From assembly GCA_027487385.1 (NCBI GenBank), contig JAIYDS010000090.1:1-64000 (forward strand): a stretch of 64,000 bases of DNA, in the 5' to 3' direction. Each line of letters opens with the position of its first letter. Within the stretch, counting starts at the first letter, position 1. This stretch comes from Acetobacteraceae bacterium. Lineage in GTDB: Bacteria > Pseudomonadota > Alphaproteobacteria > Acetobacterales > Acetobacteraceae. A program made the position numbers and the translations under genes. The notes under the pieces are model-generated. The model saw nothing but the letters and a program-made list of their open reading frames with translations. It did not search any database and was not told where the DNA came from. This document shows positions 1 to 8,749 of the stretch, piece after piece.

Positions 1-2
1 GC

Positions 3-77
3 ATCGCCGCAGCCTTCGTCCGCATGGCCATGATCCGCGTCATGCTTCGGCGGCTGGCCGCAAAACCCTCAGCGTGA
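3..77 (+). pseudogene. C-terminal end of an IS5-family transposase
   Basis: An open frame entering from the window edge ends in an Ala-rich, Arg-rich tail (FVRMAMIRVMLRRLA, then a stop at 75-77). This resembles the last residues of IS5-family DDE transposases. Only 24 residues are visible, so the assignment rests on that tail. The IS630 copy starts 24 bases downstream, so one insertion sequence probably landed beside or inside another. Confidence 0.45.
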
Positions 78-100
78 ATCCGAACTTCCCGAATGGACAC

Positions 101-1158
101 TAGAGCAGCGTCCCGACTGACTGAATCGTCTTGGGGATTCCCGAACCGTCTGGTTTCTGATTCAAGCCATCTGCCGGGCGGGGGGCGGCAGGGATGTCGA
201 AAGCGCTATCGTTGGATTTGCGGCAACGCACGCTGACCGCAGTGCTGGAGGAAGGGCTGAGCCACCGCGAGGCGGCAGCCCGCTTCAAGGTCAGCGCCGC
301 CAGCGTCAGCCGCTGGCGCGCCCTGGCCGCTGATGGCGCGGTGCCGATGCACGGCCCGCTCGGCGGCGACCGCCGCAGCCATGTGGTCGAGGCGGCGGCC
401 GAGACGATCCTCGAAGTGTTCCACGCCCGGCGCGACATGGCGCTGGCGGAGTTGCAGGCCGAACTCGCCGAGCGCGGCCTGCGCTTCGGCTACGGCACGC
501 TGTGGCGCTTCTTTGCCCGTCGGGGGTACACGTGCAAAAAAAGACCGCGCACGCTGCCGAACAGCAGCGCCCGGACGTCCTGATCCGGCGCGAGGCTTGG
601 TTCGAACAGCAACTCGACCTCGATCCCGAGCGCCTGGTGTTCGTCGATGAAAGCTGGGCCAGCACGAACATGGCGCGCCGCCATGGCCGCTGCCCGCGGG
701 GCGAGCGACTTCGCATGGCGGTGCCGCATGGCCACTGGAAAACCACCACGCTGATTGCGGGCATGCGCAGCAGCGGCGTCGTGGCGCCCTTTGTCATCGA
801 CAGCCCGGTCAACCGCGCAATCTTCGAAGCCTGGGTGGAGCAGGCGCTGGTCCCGGAGCTGCGCCCCGGCGACATCGTGGTGATGGACAACCTCAGCAGC
901 CACAAAGGGCCGGCCGTGAAGGCGCTGATCGAGGTGGCGGGCGCGCAGTTGCTCTACCTGCCGCCCTACAGCCCCGACTTCAACCCGATCGAGAACCTGT
1001 TCGCCAAGATCAAGGCGCTGCTCCGAAAGGAAGCGGCGCGGACCATCGACACGCTGTGGGCCGCCATCGGGCGCATCCTAGATATCGTCACACCGCGAGA
1101 GTGTCAGAACATGTTCGCACCAGCAGGCTATGATCCAGAACGATGGGATTAGGCTCTA
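101..1158 (+). mobile_element. Complete IS630-family insertion sequence
   Basis: The element is bounded by TA dinucleotides at 101-102 and 1157-1158, the target IS630 elements duplicate. Its ends form an imperfect inverted repeat: the left end reads TAGAGC-N4-TCCC, and the complement of the right end also reads TAGAGC-N4-TCCC. The interior is almost filled by one transposase gene with a frameshift site. The intact ends and catalytic residues suggest a recent, possibly still mobile copy. Confidence 0.85.
194..1152 (+). CDS. IS630 transposase, expressed through a -1 frameshift
   Basis: Two overlapping frames make one protein. The first (194-583) carries the N-terminal helix-turn-helix (LSHREAAARFKVSAASVSRW). 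The second (open across 502-1152) carries the DDE catalytic domain with FVDES, VMDNLSSH and YSPDFNPIE. The frames join at a run of seven A at about 536-542: reading slips back one base after the Lys codons, giving QKKTAHAAEQ as in fused IS630 proteins. Programmed -1 frameshifting at such A runs is well known in this family, so this is read as a working gene and not decay. The fused product is about 320 residues, normal for the family. Confidence 0.85.
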
Positions 1159-2014
1159 GACAGGCAGCAGGACCGTACCATGGAATCTACGATAGCGTGG
1201 CGGGCCATGCACGCTGCGCGCGCGATGTGGACTGGGTATGCTTTCCGGTGGCTACACGGCAGGCCAAGTCCTGAGATGCAGCATGAGATGGTAGGCAGCA
1301 CGCCGCTGTCGGATCAGACTGATATCGCAGTACTGCTCTTGGGGTTCAAGGAGACGCTGAAGTCGCTCACCAGGAGGTTTTCGCTGCAAAAGGGCAGCTA
1401 GCGTGAATTCGGGGACGCACCTCGCTTGTGCTCCCCATGATGGGTATCCGGACGCGAAAGCGTGGGGGCCGCCGCAAAGGCCGCACGAGGGGCGGATCGA
1501 TGATGGTGGTGGGAATGGCGGCGAACCCGCTGGAGCCCACCAGGCCGGCCGTCATAGGGCTGGCCGAGAGGGATGCGGCATGCCTCGTAAGAGGGCTGCC
1601 CGGACCGCCCCATGATCCGGCATCTCGCGGGCCTGCCCGACCGCCACTCGTGCGCCGACGTTCGGCCAGGTTCGTGGGCAGCCAAATGAAAACGGCACCC
1701 TATCCGGGCCCAAGGAACATACGTTCCACATGGTGACCCAACAGGGTTGGTTATAAGTTATTGGATTTTCGAGGAAAACTGGAGCAGCGGTGGGAACTGG
1801 AAACCAAAATTCTCTGGGGATGCATCCGGCGGAGGGATGCACCGATACCCTTGCCGAAGGTTGCTTCGTGACTCTCGATGCTGATCTTCTCCCGTCTGGC
1901 TGGGTCCTTGGCCAGGGTTATCAAGCCGCGCTCATCCCCGTGGACGCGGACATCACGGCTGCATGCCCCGGGCAAAGACAAGGTGGAGGGCTACACAGCG
2001 GTCCCCGTGAACGT
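1159..2014. other. Intergenic region without a supportable gene; two dispersed repeats
   Basis: Short frames occur here (for example 1180-1401) but none has a recognisable domain or a convincing ribosome site. Two segments have relatives elsewhere in the window: 1440-1580 resembles 19070-19212, and 1778-1820 resembles 36493-36535. It is most likely eroded mobile-element DNA. Confidence 0.6.
1440..1580 (+). repeat. Dispersed repeat, copy 1 (relatives at 19070-19212 and 49030-49062)
   Basis: About 140 bases align almost without gaps to 19070-19212, sharing blocks such as GGTGGTGGGAATGGCGGCG and GCACGAGGGGC. The core is seen a third time at 49030-49062. Both strands stay open across the two long copies, so either a short peptide or a conserved non-coding end is possible. 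Copies 2 and 3 lie next to tail-fibre sequences, pointing to a shared element origin. Confidence 0.6.
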
Positions 2015-2716
2015 CTACGAGGCGACGTACCGTTCGCGCTCGTTGTTCATGGCGACCTTCCATCGTTTCCGCAACACACTTGCACGTTCAGGCACGAGCT
2101 CATCGATTAGGGTCGTCGCAGCGATCCGCTCCGTTCGAAAGTACCGAAAATCTCCGCGCAGTTCGCACCAAGCCGCGAGGATCCGTCCATGGTCACGGTA
2201 CCCAAGAAGCACCGGCCAAACCTTTCGTGTAGAAACAGAGCCTTGTGCATCCGAATACTTTAGCTCGAGCTTGCGTCGAGCCCGTATCGCCGCTCGGATG
2301 TCGGCTGCGCGAATGTTCTCAACTGACGAAGCAACAGGCGCTACGCTTGTGGTTGGCAGATCAACAAGGGGTACGAGTCGTTCTGGCAGGCAGGCCTGCA
2401 CCTTCGCCAAGAGGCTCCTCGCTGCCACTCCGATCTCGTGCTCGCCCCGGCTCTTGACGTATTCGACCCCCAAGACGAGCGCATCGATCTCGTCCTCCGT
2501 CAACATGAGGGGTGGAAGGTAGTAACCGCGCTCCAAGACGTATCCGATCCCGGCTTCGCCCGAGATGGGCACGCGAGACGCGATCAGGTCTGCAATGTCT
2601 CGATAGACAGTCCGCTTGGAGACCTCGAGCTCGGTCGCAATAGCTTCCGCAGTGACCGGACGCCCCTCGCGCCGAAGGATCTCGATAATGACATACAATC
2701 GATCCGCCCTTCGCAT
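2015..2716 (-). CDS. YafY/DeoR-like HTH regulator with WYL domain
   Basis: A transcriptional regulator of about 233 residues. The N-terminus is a winged helix-turn-helix (RRADRLYVIIEILRREGR, then a recognition helix around VSKRTVYRDI). The C-terminal half is a ligand-sensing WYL-type domain. The start is placed at the Met before RRADRL, where the family normally begins; the frame extends four codons further. It is transcribed away from the VOC gene at 2813. This regulator/VOC pairing is common in Proteobacteria, so it probably controls that neighbour and itself through the palindrome at 2738-2755. Confidence 0.85.
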   Translation of the reverse strand: MRRADRLYVIIEILRREGRPVTAEAIATELEVSKRTVYRDIADLIASRVPISGEAGIGYVLERGYYLPPLMLTEDEIDALVLGVEYVKSRGEHEIGVAARSLLAKVQACLPERLVPLVDLPTTSVAPVASSVENIRAADIRAAIRARRKLELKYSDAQGSVSTRKVWPVLLGYRDHGRILAAWCELRGDFRYFRTERIAATTLIDELVPERASVLRKRWKVAMNNERERYVAS

Positions 2717-2737
2717 CAGCACCCCCACGGTTCACTG

Positions 2738-2755
2738 CTGACACAATGCTGTCAG
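2738..2755. promoter_or_regulatory. Palindromic operator candidate between WYL regulator and VOC gene
   Basis: A perfect inverted repeat, CTGACA-CAATGC-TGTCAG, lies in the divergent promoter region, 22 bases upstream of the regulator start. Its position and symmetry suit a binding site for the dimeric WYL regulator. The link is inference. Confidence 0.5.
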
Positions 2756-2812
2756 TAGGCGGTTGTTATCAAGTGGGCGCTCTGAACGTACTCGAAGGAA
2801 AGGTATGACCAC

Positions 2813-3253
2813 ATGCTGAAACCCTTGTTGATTGCAGCCACAATCGCAGCATCGGCCAATGGCACGATGGCAGCGCCTCTTAGCGTAGAGCGCTTCGGGC
2901 TTTACGTCTTGGCCGACGACATGGATCGTGCAACCGCATTCTACGCAAGCTTGTTTGGAGCAGAACCCGAGTTTCGGATGCCGGCACTTGTCGGTTTTGA
3001 TATCCGTGAGGGTCTCTTCGCCGTTGTTTCGCGTGAGACCTATGCGCAGGGTGTCCCCGCCGGTGGCAGCGTACGCCCCTATATCAGGGTCTCTAATCTC
3101 GAGGACGCACTTCGGCGTGTCCAAGCACTTGTGCCCGATGGTCTGGAAACCCAAGGAATCGTGCAGGAGGGGGCTTTCAGTTTCGTCAGATTCAGAGATA
3201 CCGAAGACAACGTAATCGAACTGTTCTCGCTCGGAGCAAAGCATCATGAGTAA
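2813..3253 (+). CDS. VOC-family (glyoxalase-like) protein with signal peptide
   Basis: A 146-residue protein with a hydrophobic N-terminus (LLIAATIAASANGTMAA) that looks like a Sec signal ending near Ala23, then a single vicinal-oxygen-chelate domain (LYVLADDMDRATAFYASLFG to VRFRDTEDNVIELF). VOC proteins bind metal and small substrates; the exact reaction cannot be read from sequence. A periplasmic location would be unusual for this family. It is divergent from the WYL regulator at 2015. Confidence 0.75.
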   Translation: MLKPLLIAATIAASANGTMAAPLSVERFGLYVLADDMDRATAFYASLFGAEPEFRMPALVGFDIREGLFAVVSRETYAQGVPAGGSVRPYIRVSNLEDALRRVQALVPDGLETQGIVQEGAFSFVRFRDTEDNVIELFSLGAKHHE

Positions 3254-3310
3254 CTCAAGATAATCGGCGAGTAGTTCCTTCGCGGGGCGGACTCCTTGGT
3301 GCTCCCAGTA

Positions 3311-3360
3311 GGCCGTCTCGAAATACACCCCGGCGCAGTCGTAGGCGACGGCAGCGGCCG
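3311..3360 (-). pseudogene. Fragment of a phage tail-type C-terminus
   Basis: In the minus frame, AAAVAYDCAGVYFETA matches the C-terminus of the remnant at 8492-8742 (AAAVAYDCAGVYLETG). Homology stops abruptly on both sides. It marks an old element edge just downstream of the VOC gene. Confidence 0.55.
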
Positions 3361-3488
3361 CTTAATGAGCCCGGCCGGCAGGTATGGGCTGATTCTGGCC
3401 TGTGCTGGGACAGGAAGATGCGGTGGCTTGAGCAACGAGTGAGCTCTGATAAATCTGCCAATGGGACCCTAGGGAGAGGATACAAACG

Positions 3489-4319
3489 ATGCAAATCCGC
3501 AGGATCTCGGCTTTTACCGAAAATGGCGCTGGTGGAAACCCGGCGGGGGTGGTCTTGGCTGACAGCCTTCCATCGGCAAGCGAGATGCAGCGCATTGCTA
3601 CGGAAGTTGGCTATTCCGAGACCGTCTTTGCCGCACCTACAGCGGAGGGTTTGACGACGCGCTACTTCTCACCCGAAGCAGAAGTTCCGTTCTGCGGTCA
3701 CGCGACCGTTGCACTCGGCGCGGTTCTGGCGGCTGAGAAAGGAAGCGGACGGTATCGCTTGCTGCTTCAAACTGGCGAGATTGAGGTGGAGGCCAGCGTG
3801 CAGAACGGGACGGGCCACGCTACCTTGCGTTCGCTGCCAACGAATAGCAGACCCGCGGATGACATGCTGATCAGTGAGGCCCTTCACCTATTTGGGTATG
3901 CTCGCCAAGATCTGGATCCTAGCCTTCCAGCTATGCTGATGAACGCGGGTGCAAGCCATCTTTTCCTAGCCATGAACAGCCGCACAAAACTGGCAAACAT
4001 GCGCTATGGTTTAGACGCAGGGCGATCCTTCATGCAGCAGCATGGCCTTGTAACCATCATGTTGGTTTACCGCGAAACCGAAAGACTGTTTCACGCCCGC
4101 AATGCCTTTGCTTCGGGCGGTGTTCTTGAAGACCCTGCCACAGGTGCGGCAGCCGCTGCACTGGCGGGGATGCTTCGGGATCAGAAAATCTTGTTGCCTG
4201 GCGATATGACTATTCTGCAAGGTGAGGACATGGACCGACCTTCGCGCATATTTGTGCGTTTCGACGAGGTGGAAGGTAGTCCAGTTTTTGTAAGTGGGAA
4301 TACAGCAAATATCGTTTGA
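3489..4319 (+). CDS. PhzF-family isomerase/epimerase-like protein
   Basis: A 276-residue PhzF protein with all family landmarks: GGNPAGVVL near residue 15, the catalytic Glu in YSETVF near residue 44, FCGHATVALG, and DPATGAAAAAL near the C-terminus. PhzF enzymes have a diaminopimelate-epimerase-like fold and shift double bonds or protons; only some make phenazines. No other phenazine genes are nearby, so the substrate is unknown. The upstream AGGGAGAGG supports this start. The gene stands alone. Confidence 0.85.
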   Translation: MQIRRISAFTENGAGGNPAGVVLADSLPSASEMQRIATEVGYSETVFAAPTAEGLTTRYFSPEAEVPFCGHATVALGAVLAAEKGSGRYRLLLQTGEIEVEASVQNGTGHATLRSLPTNSRPADDMLISEALHLFGYARQDLDPSLPAMLMNAGASHLFLAMNSRTKLANMRYGLDAGRSFMQQHGLVTIMLVYRETERLFHARNAFASGGVLEDPATGAAAAALAGMLRDQKILLPGDMTILQGEDMDRPSRIFVRFDEVEGSPVFVSGNTANIV

Positions 4320-4549
4320 ACTAGTTGAAATGCGTGTGGCCTTGATCGCACCGATGTCGCCTTCGCTGTGGATTGGACATCGGTGGCTGCCGTTGTGAAT
4401 GACGGTAAGCCAATCTATTCAATTGCACTGTTGCAGGCGTAGCAAACCGAGAAGGCGCCCATTTACGTCGTCTAACGAAAGCGTTGATTTACGGGCCAGA
4501 GCCATCATTTGGAATCGTTTAATTTCAATTTCATAGTAAAGATCGTGCC

Positions 4550-5377
4550 ATGAAGCAAGTCGACGATCACCGCGTTGAAATGGTAAGCTCCTCCCTAGAG
4601 GGTGTTGATTGCATCGTTATCTCTTCGGCGCGCACGTTTCGCCGACACGCGCATGACCAGTACGGGCTCGGGATCATGCGGAAAGGCGGGCACGTGTCTT
4701 GGTCCAACTGTGGACGGGTAGAGGCCAAGCGCGGCGATGTGATTGCCGTCAGCCCGAACGAGATGCATGACGGTGTGCCGCTTGGCGGGCACCGGGTCTG
4801 GGAGATGGTTTTCGTCGAACTAGAAACCGTTACCCGACTGGTCGGACGCAGTGCTGCGGTCCGTGAACTCGGCTTCGCCGCTCATCCGGCACCTGAACTG
4901 AAGGGGTATTTGGAACAGGCACTCCAGGCTCTTCGCTATGCTGACGCTGCAGCGGCGGAGGAGTCACTGACGTCGCTTTTCTCGACTGCGCTTCTGGCAC
5001 CACCGCCGATCGAAGAGCTCGGTCCCTCTCGCGAAACCGGGCTCGTTCTGCAACGCATTCACGATCTGCCGGCTTCGCCCCCCTCGCTCGACGAGGTTGC
5101 GCACCTCATGGGCTTGCATCGCACAAGTGCCCTGCGCCGTTTCCGGCGCGAAGTAGGGGCCACACCCCACGAATACGCGATGCAGATCCGCCTACGGCGC
5201 GCACGGCGGAGGCTTGCGCGGGGCGACAGCCCAGCCGACGTTGCGATCGACTTGGGCTTCGCGGACCAGAGCCATCTCACCCGCGCCTTTGCGCGGCAGT
5301 TCGGCCTACCACCAGGCCGCTATAGCTCGGCGAACGCCACTATCCTTCAAGCCCCGAGGCGCTGGCGAGGGTTATGA
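4550..5377 (+). CDS. AraC-family regulator with cupin sensor
   Basis: A 275-residue regulator. The N-terminal half is a cupin-like sensory domain (RRHAHDQYGLGIMRKG, SPNEMHDG). The C-terminal hundred residues hold the two AraC helix-turn-helices (LDEVAHLMGLHRTSALRRFRR and DVAIDLGFADQSHLTRAFARQFG, followed by PGRY). It precedes the B3/4 and LysE genes by a few bases, an arrangement typical of AraC/B3-4/LysE amino-acid export modules, so it likely activates them. The 230 bases upstream (4320-4549) are AT-richer and hold no other gene. Confidence 0.85.
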   Translation: MKQVDDHRVEMVSSSLEGVDCIVISSARTFRRHAHDQYGLGIMRKGGHVSWSNCGRVEAKRGDVIAVSPNEMHDGVPLGGHRVWEMVFVELETVTRLVGRSAAVRELGFAAHPAPELKGYLEQALQALRYADAAAAEESLTSLFSTALLAPPPIEELGPSRETGLVLQRIHDLPASPPSLDEVAHLMGLHRTSALRRFRREVGATPHEYAMQIRLRRARRRLARGDSPADVAIDLGFADQSHLTRAFARQFGLPPGRYSSANATILQAPRRWRGL

Positions 5378-5383
5378 AGGCGC

Positions 5384-5947
5384 ATGACCTTCTCGTACCA
5401 TTCCGCCATAGGGCAAGCCCATAGCAAGCTTTTCACCGGCCTCGTCCTTTTGCGGAACGTGCCGGCGGATCTCGACTTCACTGATGCGATCATGCGTCTG
5501 GAGGGCGATGCGCTCCGGCGCCTAGCCGATCGTCCCGAGGCTGATGTCCCCGCGATCCGCGCATGGCGGGCGGCCTTCTCAACGATGTGTCTCAAGCCGA
5601 CCCAATATCGCTGTGCGTCCGAGGCGCTGCTGCGGCGTTTGCGTAAGGACGGCGCACTGCCGAAGCTGAATCCCGTCGTGGACATCTGCAATGCCGCATC
5701 TGCTGCCTACGCCGTTCCGGTCGCAGCCTTCGATCTGGAGCGCATCGTAGGCAATTTGACCGTGCGTCCAGCTAGCGGAGAAGAGACCTACCTGACCTTC
5801 GGCGGCGACACCGAACAGCCCGAACCTGGCGAGATCATCTTTGCCGATGACTCTGGCACGGCCCACGCGCGCCGCTGGACCAACCGCCGGAGCGCGGCGT
5901 CAGCCATCTCGGCTCAAACGCGAACAGCACTTCTGGTGATCGAGTGA
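5384..5947 (+). CDS. B3/4 domain protein with premature in-frame stop
   Basis: The 187 residues match the B3/B4 domain of the phenylalanyl-tRNA synthetase beta chain as a stand-alone protein (LKPTQYRCASEALLRRL, LNPVVDICNAAS, FADDSGTAHARRWTNRRS). The frame stops at TGA 5945-5947 after LLVIE. The same frame then continues without interruption to 6088 with residues typical of the family C-terminus (LHDMAEHEVLAARDTL). A TGG-to-TGA change would explain this. The protein is therefore either truncated by about 47 residues or the gene is decaying. Stand-alone B3/4 proteins may act in editing of mischarged tRNA. Confidence 0.8.
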   Translation: MTFSYHSAIGQAHSKLFTGLVLLRNVPADLDFTDAIMRLEGDALRRLADRPEADVPAIRAWRAAFSTMCLKPTQYRCASEALLRRLRKDGALPKLNPVVDICNAASAAYAVPVAAFDLERIVGNLTVRPASGEETYLTFGGDTEQPEPGEIIFADDSGTAHARRWTNRRSAASAISAQTRTALLVIE

Positions 5948-6089
5948 CTCCATGACATGGCCGAACACGAGGTTCTGGCGGCACGCGATACGCTGTCGGG
6001 GATGTTCCGAGACGCCCGGGCGGCAGTGCATACCGGCAGCCTGCGGGGCGGCGACGGCCATTTTGTGATGGGCGGAGATCGGGCATGAG

Positions 6090-6692
6090 TTGGGGTTTCT
6101 GGTGACTGCACTCGTGGTCATCCTGATGCCAGGAACGGGAGCCATCTATACGCTCGCGGTTGCGCTCGGGCAGGGCATGCGCCCGAGCCTTGTCGCAGCC
6201 TTCGGATGCACACTCGGGATCGTGCCACACATAGCGGCTTCGATCCTCGGCCTTGCGGCGCTTCTGCACGCCAGCGCGGTAGCCTTCCAGATCGTGAAGG
6301 TAGCAGGCGTCGCCTACCTTCTTTGGATGGCGTGGAGTGCTTGGCGCGGACGCGGTGCGCTGCAGGTGACAGACAGGAATGCGCGAGCCTCCAGTAGCAA
6401 GTTGATCCGAGACGGCGTGCTCCTGAACGTTCTCAATCCCCAAATCTCCGTCTTTTTTCTGGCCTTCCTGCCACAATTCGTCTCAGTCTATGCGACTAAC
6501 GCAGCGGGGCAGATGTTGGGGCTCGCGCTAGTCTTCATGGTGATGACTTTCGCGGCCTTCGCGGTCTATGGTGCTTTCGCCGCATTCCTGCGCGACCGGG
6601 TTCTGTCGAAACCTCGCGCGATGACCTGGCTACGCGGAACATTCGCCGCATCCTTCACTCTGCTTGGCCTCAGGCTGGCTGTTGCAGAATGA
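6090..6692 (+). CDS. LysE/RhtB-family exporter
   Basis: An approximately 200-residue membrane protein with about six hydrophobic segments and the family signature near the N-terminus (VVILMPGTGAIYTLAVALGQG), plus NPQISVFFLAFLPQF. LysE proteins export amino acids or their analogues across the inner membrane. The best start is TTG at 6090, because an in-frame stop lies just upstream; GTG at 6102 is the alternative. The start abuts the extended B3/4 frame, so the two were probably translationally coupled before the B3/4 stop arose. Confidence 0.8.
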   Translation: MGFLVTALVVILMPGTGAIYTLAVALGQGMRPSLVAAFGCTLGIVPHIAASILGLAALLHASAVAFQIVKVAGVAYLLWMAWSAWRGRGALQVTDRNARASSSKLIRDGVLLNVLNPQISVFFLAFLPQFVSVYATNAAGQMLGLALVFMVMTFAAFAVYGAFAAFLRDRVLSKPRAMTWLRGTFAASFTLLGLRLAVAE

Positions 6693-6928
6693 TAGCCTTC
6701 GTTCGTTGCTGTCGCCATTCGGAGTGGTGAAGAAGATCGAACAAATCGGTTCTTGAGCTAGAGATTGCGGTCTAAAGTTCTCTGTGCAGCGAAAGCAAGC
6801 GTCGACCGATGCTGCGGGCGACAGCAAAAGCAGCTTCCGGTGATCTCACACGTGTTGGCCTATCGTATCTCTTGCCTTACGTCCGGCGGCAAAATCATTA
6901 TCGTCAGCTGAAATATCATGAGGCGGAC

Positions 6929-8239
6929 ATGGAAATTTCGAAACAACAGGAACGAATTGAGTACATTGTAGAAGGTGGACGTAAATTAGCGGGCAGTATC
7001 TCACCATCCGGGAACAAAAATGCGGCACTGCCCATTATCGCGGCAAGCTTGCTTACTGATCAGATCGTCGAATTGTCGAATGTTCCTCGCATCAGCGACG
7101 TTGAGGCATTGCTAGAACTGGTTTCCTCCGTCGGCGCGGAGATAGCATGGATTGGTCCAAACACGCTACGCATCCATGCTCGTGTGCTGGCCCCGAATGA
7201 TCTTGACCCCGGTCTCTGCGCTCACATCAGGGCTTCGATCCTTCTTGCCGGTCCTATGCTTGCGCGTTGCGGCGAGGTCACGCTGCCGCCGCCCGGTGGA
7301 GATGTCATCGGGCGTCGGCGACTCGACACGCACTTTCTCGCCCTACGTGCGCTTGGTGCCAGTATTTCAGTGAACGGCACCTATGTTTTCCGAGCTCACA
7401 ACCTAACAGGTGCAGACGTTTTTCTGGACGAACCCTCTGTCACGGCAACCGAAAACGCGCTTTGCGCCGCCGTTGCGGCACGAGGCGTCACCGTTCTACG
7501 AAATTGTGCATCTGAGCCGCATGTCCAAGATCTCGCCCACTTCTTGATCGCGCTGGGCGCTCAGATCGAGGGGATTGGCACTAACTGCATGACGATTCAT
7601 GGGGGGCGCCCACTGCGTGGCACCGCCCATCGAATAGGCCCTGATCACATTGAAGTTGCCTCCTTCATTAGTTTGGCCGCGGTCACCCGATCCGAACTGC
7701 GGATCCGCGAGGCCGGGGTGATACACCTCCGCTCAACGCTGATGGGCTTCGAGCGTCTGGGTATTCGCTGCCGCATTGAAGGCGACGACTTAGTTGTTCC
7801 GGCGTCCCAGTCCCTGAAGATCGAACCTGATTTCGGCGGCCATGTGCCCAAGATAGAAGATCAACCGTGGCCAGCGTTTCCTGCGGACGCGATGTCGATC
7901 GCCCTTGTCGCCGCGACTCAATGCGATGGTATGGTGCTGATGTTCGAGAAGATGTTTGAGTCGCGGATGTTCTTCACCGACAAGCTCATCTCAATGGGCG
8001 CGAGGATTGTGCTATGTGACCCGCATCGCGCCGTTGTGTCTGGCCCGACCAAGTTGCGCGCCGCACGCGTGGAAAGTCCCGACATCCGCGCTGGAATAGC
8101 TATGCTTATTGCGGCGCTGGGAGCTGATGGAACCTCTCGGATCAACAACGCCCAGCAGATCGAGCGAGGATATGAGCGGATTGACGAGCGAATCAATGCA
8201 TTGGGAGCAAGAATTACCCGGGTTCCCGCACGCGCATAG
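6929..8239 (+). CDS. murA: MurA-type enolpyruvyl transferase with Cys-to-Asp active site
   Basis: A UDP-N-acetylglucosamine 1-carboxyvinyltransferase homologue, first step of peptidoglycan precursor synthesis (PEP transfer to UDP-GlcNAc). Landmarks: GNKNAALP near residue 30, GPDHIEVASF, FPADAM and MFESRMFF. The active-site loop reads GGDVIGRR where most MurA have GGCAIG, so the reactive Cys is Asp. Asp at this position is known in naturally fosfomycin-insensitive MurA (Mycobacterium, Chlamydia). The start at 6929 gives the usual N-terminus; the frame is open from 6809. The gene is isolated from cell-wall genes and probably a second or acquired copy. Confidence 0.85.
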   Translation: MEISKQQERIEYIVEGGRKLAGSISPSGNKNAALPIIAASLLTDQIVELSNVPRISDVEALLELVSSVGAEIAWIGPNTLRIHARVLAPNDLDPGLCAHIRASILLAGPMLARCGEVTLPPPGGDVIGRRRLDTHFLALRALGASISVNGTYVFRAHNLTGADVFLDEPSVTATENALCAAVAARGVTVLRNCASEPHVQDLAHFLIALGAQIEGIGTNCMTIHGGRPLRGTAHRIGPDHIEVASFISLAAVTRSELRIREAGVIHLRSTLMGFERLGIRCRIEGDDLVVPASQSLKIEPDFGGHVPKIEDQPWPAFPADAMSIALVAATQCDGMVLMFEKMFESRMFFTDKLISMGARIVLCDPHRAVVSGPTKLRAARVESPDIRAGIAMLIAALGADGTSRINNAQQIERGYERIDERINALGARITRVPARA

Positions 8240-8491
8240 CGGCCAAACGGCTGACGCCGAGATCGAGTGCCTGCACACCATGTGTACTTCGGACAGCTCA
8301 TTTGGGAGGAGCTGCTCTTGGAGGCTCACCGCGCAGCGAAACCTTGCCGCTGCTTGAAACCGTGAACCTGTGATCCGGACCGGGCGATACGCCACGGTTG
8401 AGGCGTTCGGCGCTTCTCGTCTTCTCGGCGCCTCCCGTCTTGATGTCGCCTGGCCCGGGCTTCACGCGCGTTGGATTTCGATGAAGCCGGA

Positions 8492-8742
8492 TCAGAAGCC
8501 CGTCTCGAGGTAGACCCCCGCACAGTCGTACGCGACCGCTGCCGCCGTTGCCCCGTTGTCCATAAACAGCCGGGGTGACAGGAACTGCGTGTTGGCGGGC
8601 AGGTCGGCGATAATCTCCTGCTCGAACACCGCGCCAGGAACCTCGTCGACCACCCCCACCCAGAGCGAGCTGCCACTGGGGGGTGCCGCGATGAACAAGA
8701 TCAGCACCCCGCCCGTGGCGATTACAAAACTCGCCCCCATGT
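8492..8742 (-). pseudogene. C-terminal fragment of a phage tail-associated protein
   Basis: Eighty-three residues (LILFIAAPPSGSSLWV, FLSPRLFM, AAAVAYDCAGVYLETG) form the end of a larger protein. No convincing upstream part is present; the frame runs straight into the recombinase-cassette remnant. A shorter piece of the same sequence is at 3311-3360. I believe it is a tail-fibre C-terminus, but this is recalled family resemblance only. Confidence 0.5.
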
Positions 8743-8749
8743 CGGTAAG

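Noticed and set aside
534..545. Frameshift in the IS630 transposase as evidence of inactivation
   Set aside because: The A7 run at the junction is the programmed -1 site usual in IS630; both frames are otherwise intact.
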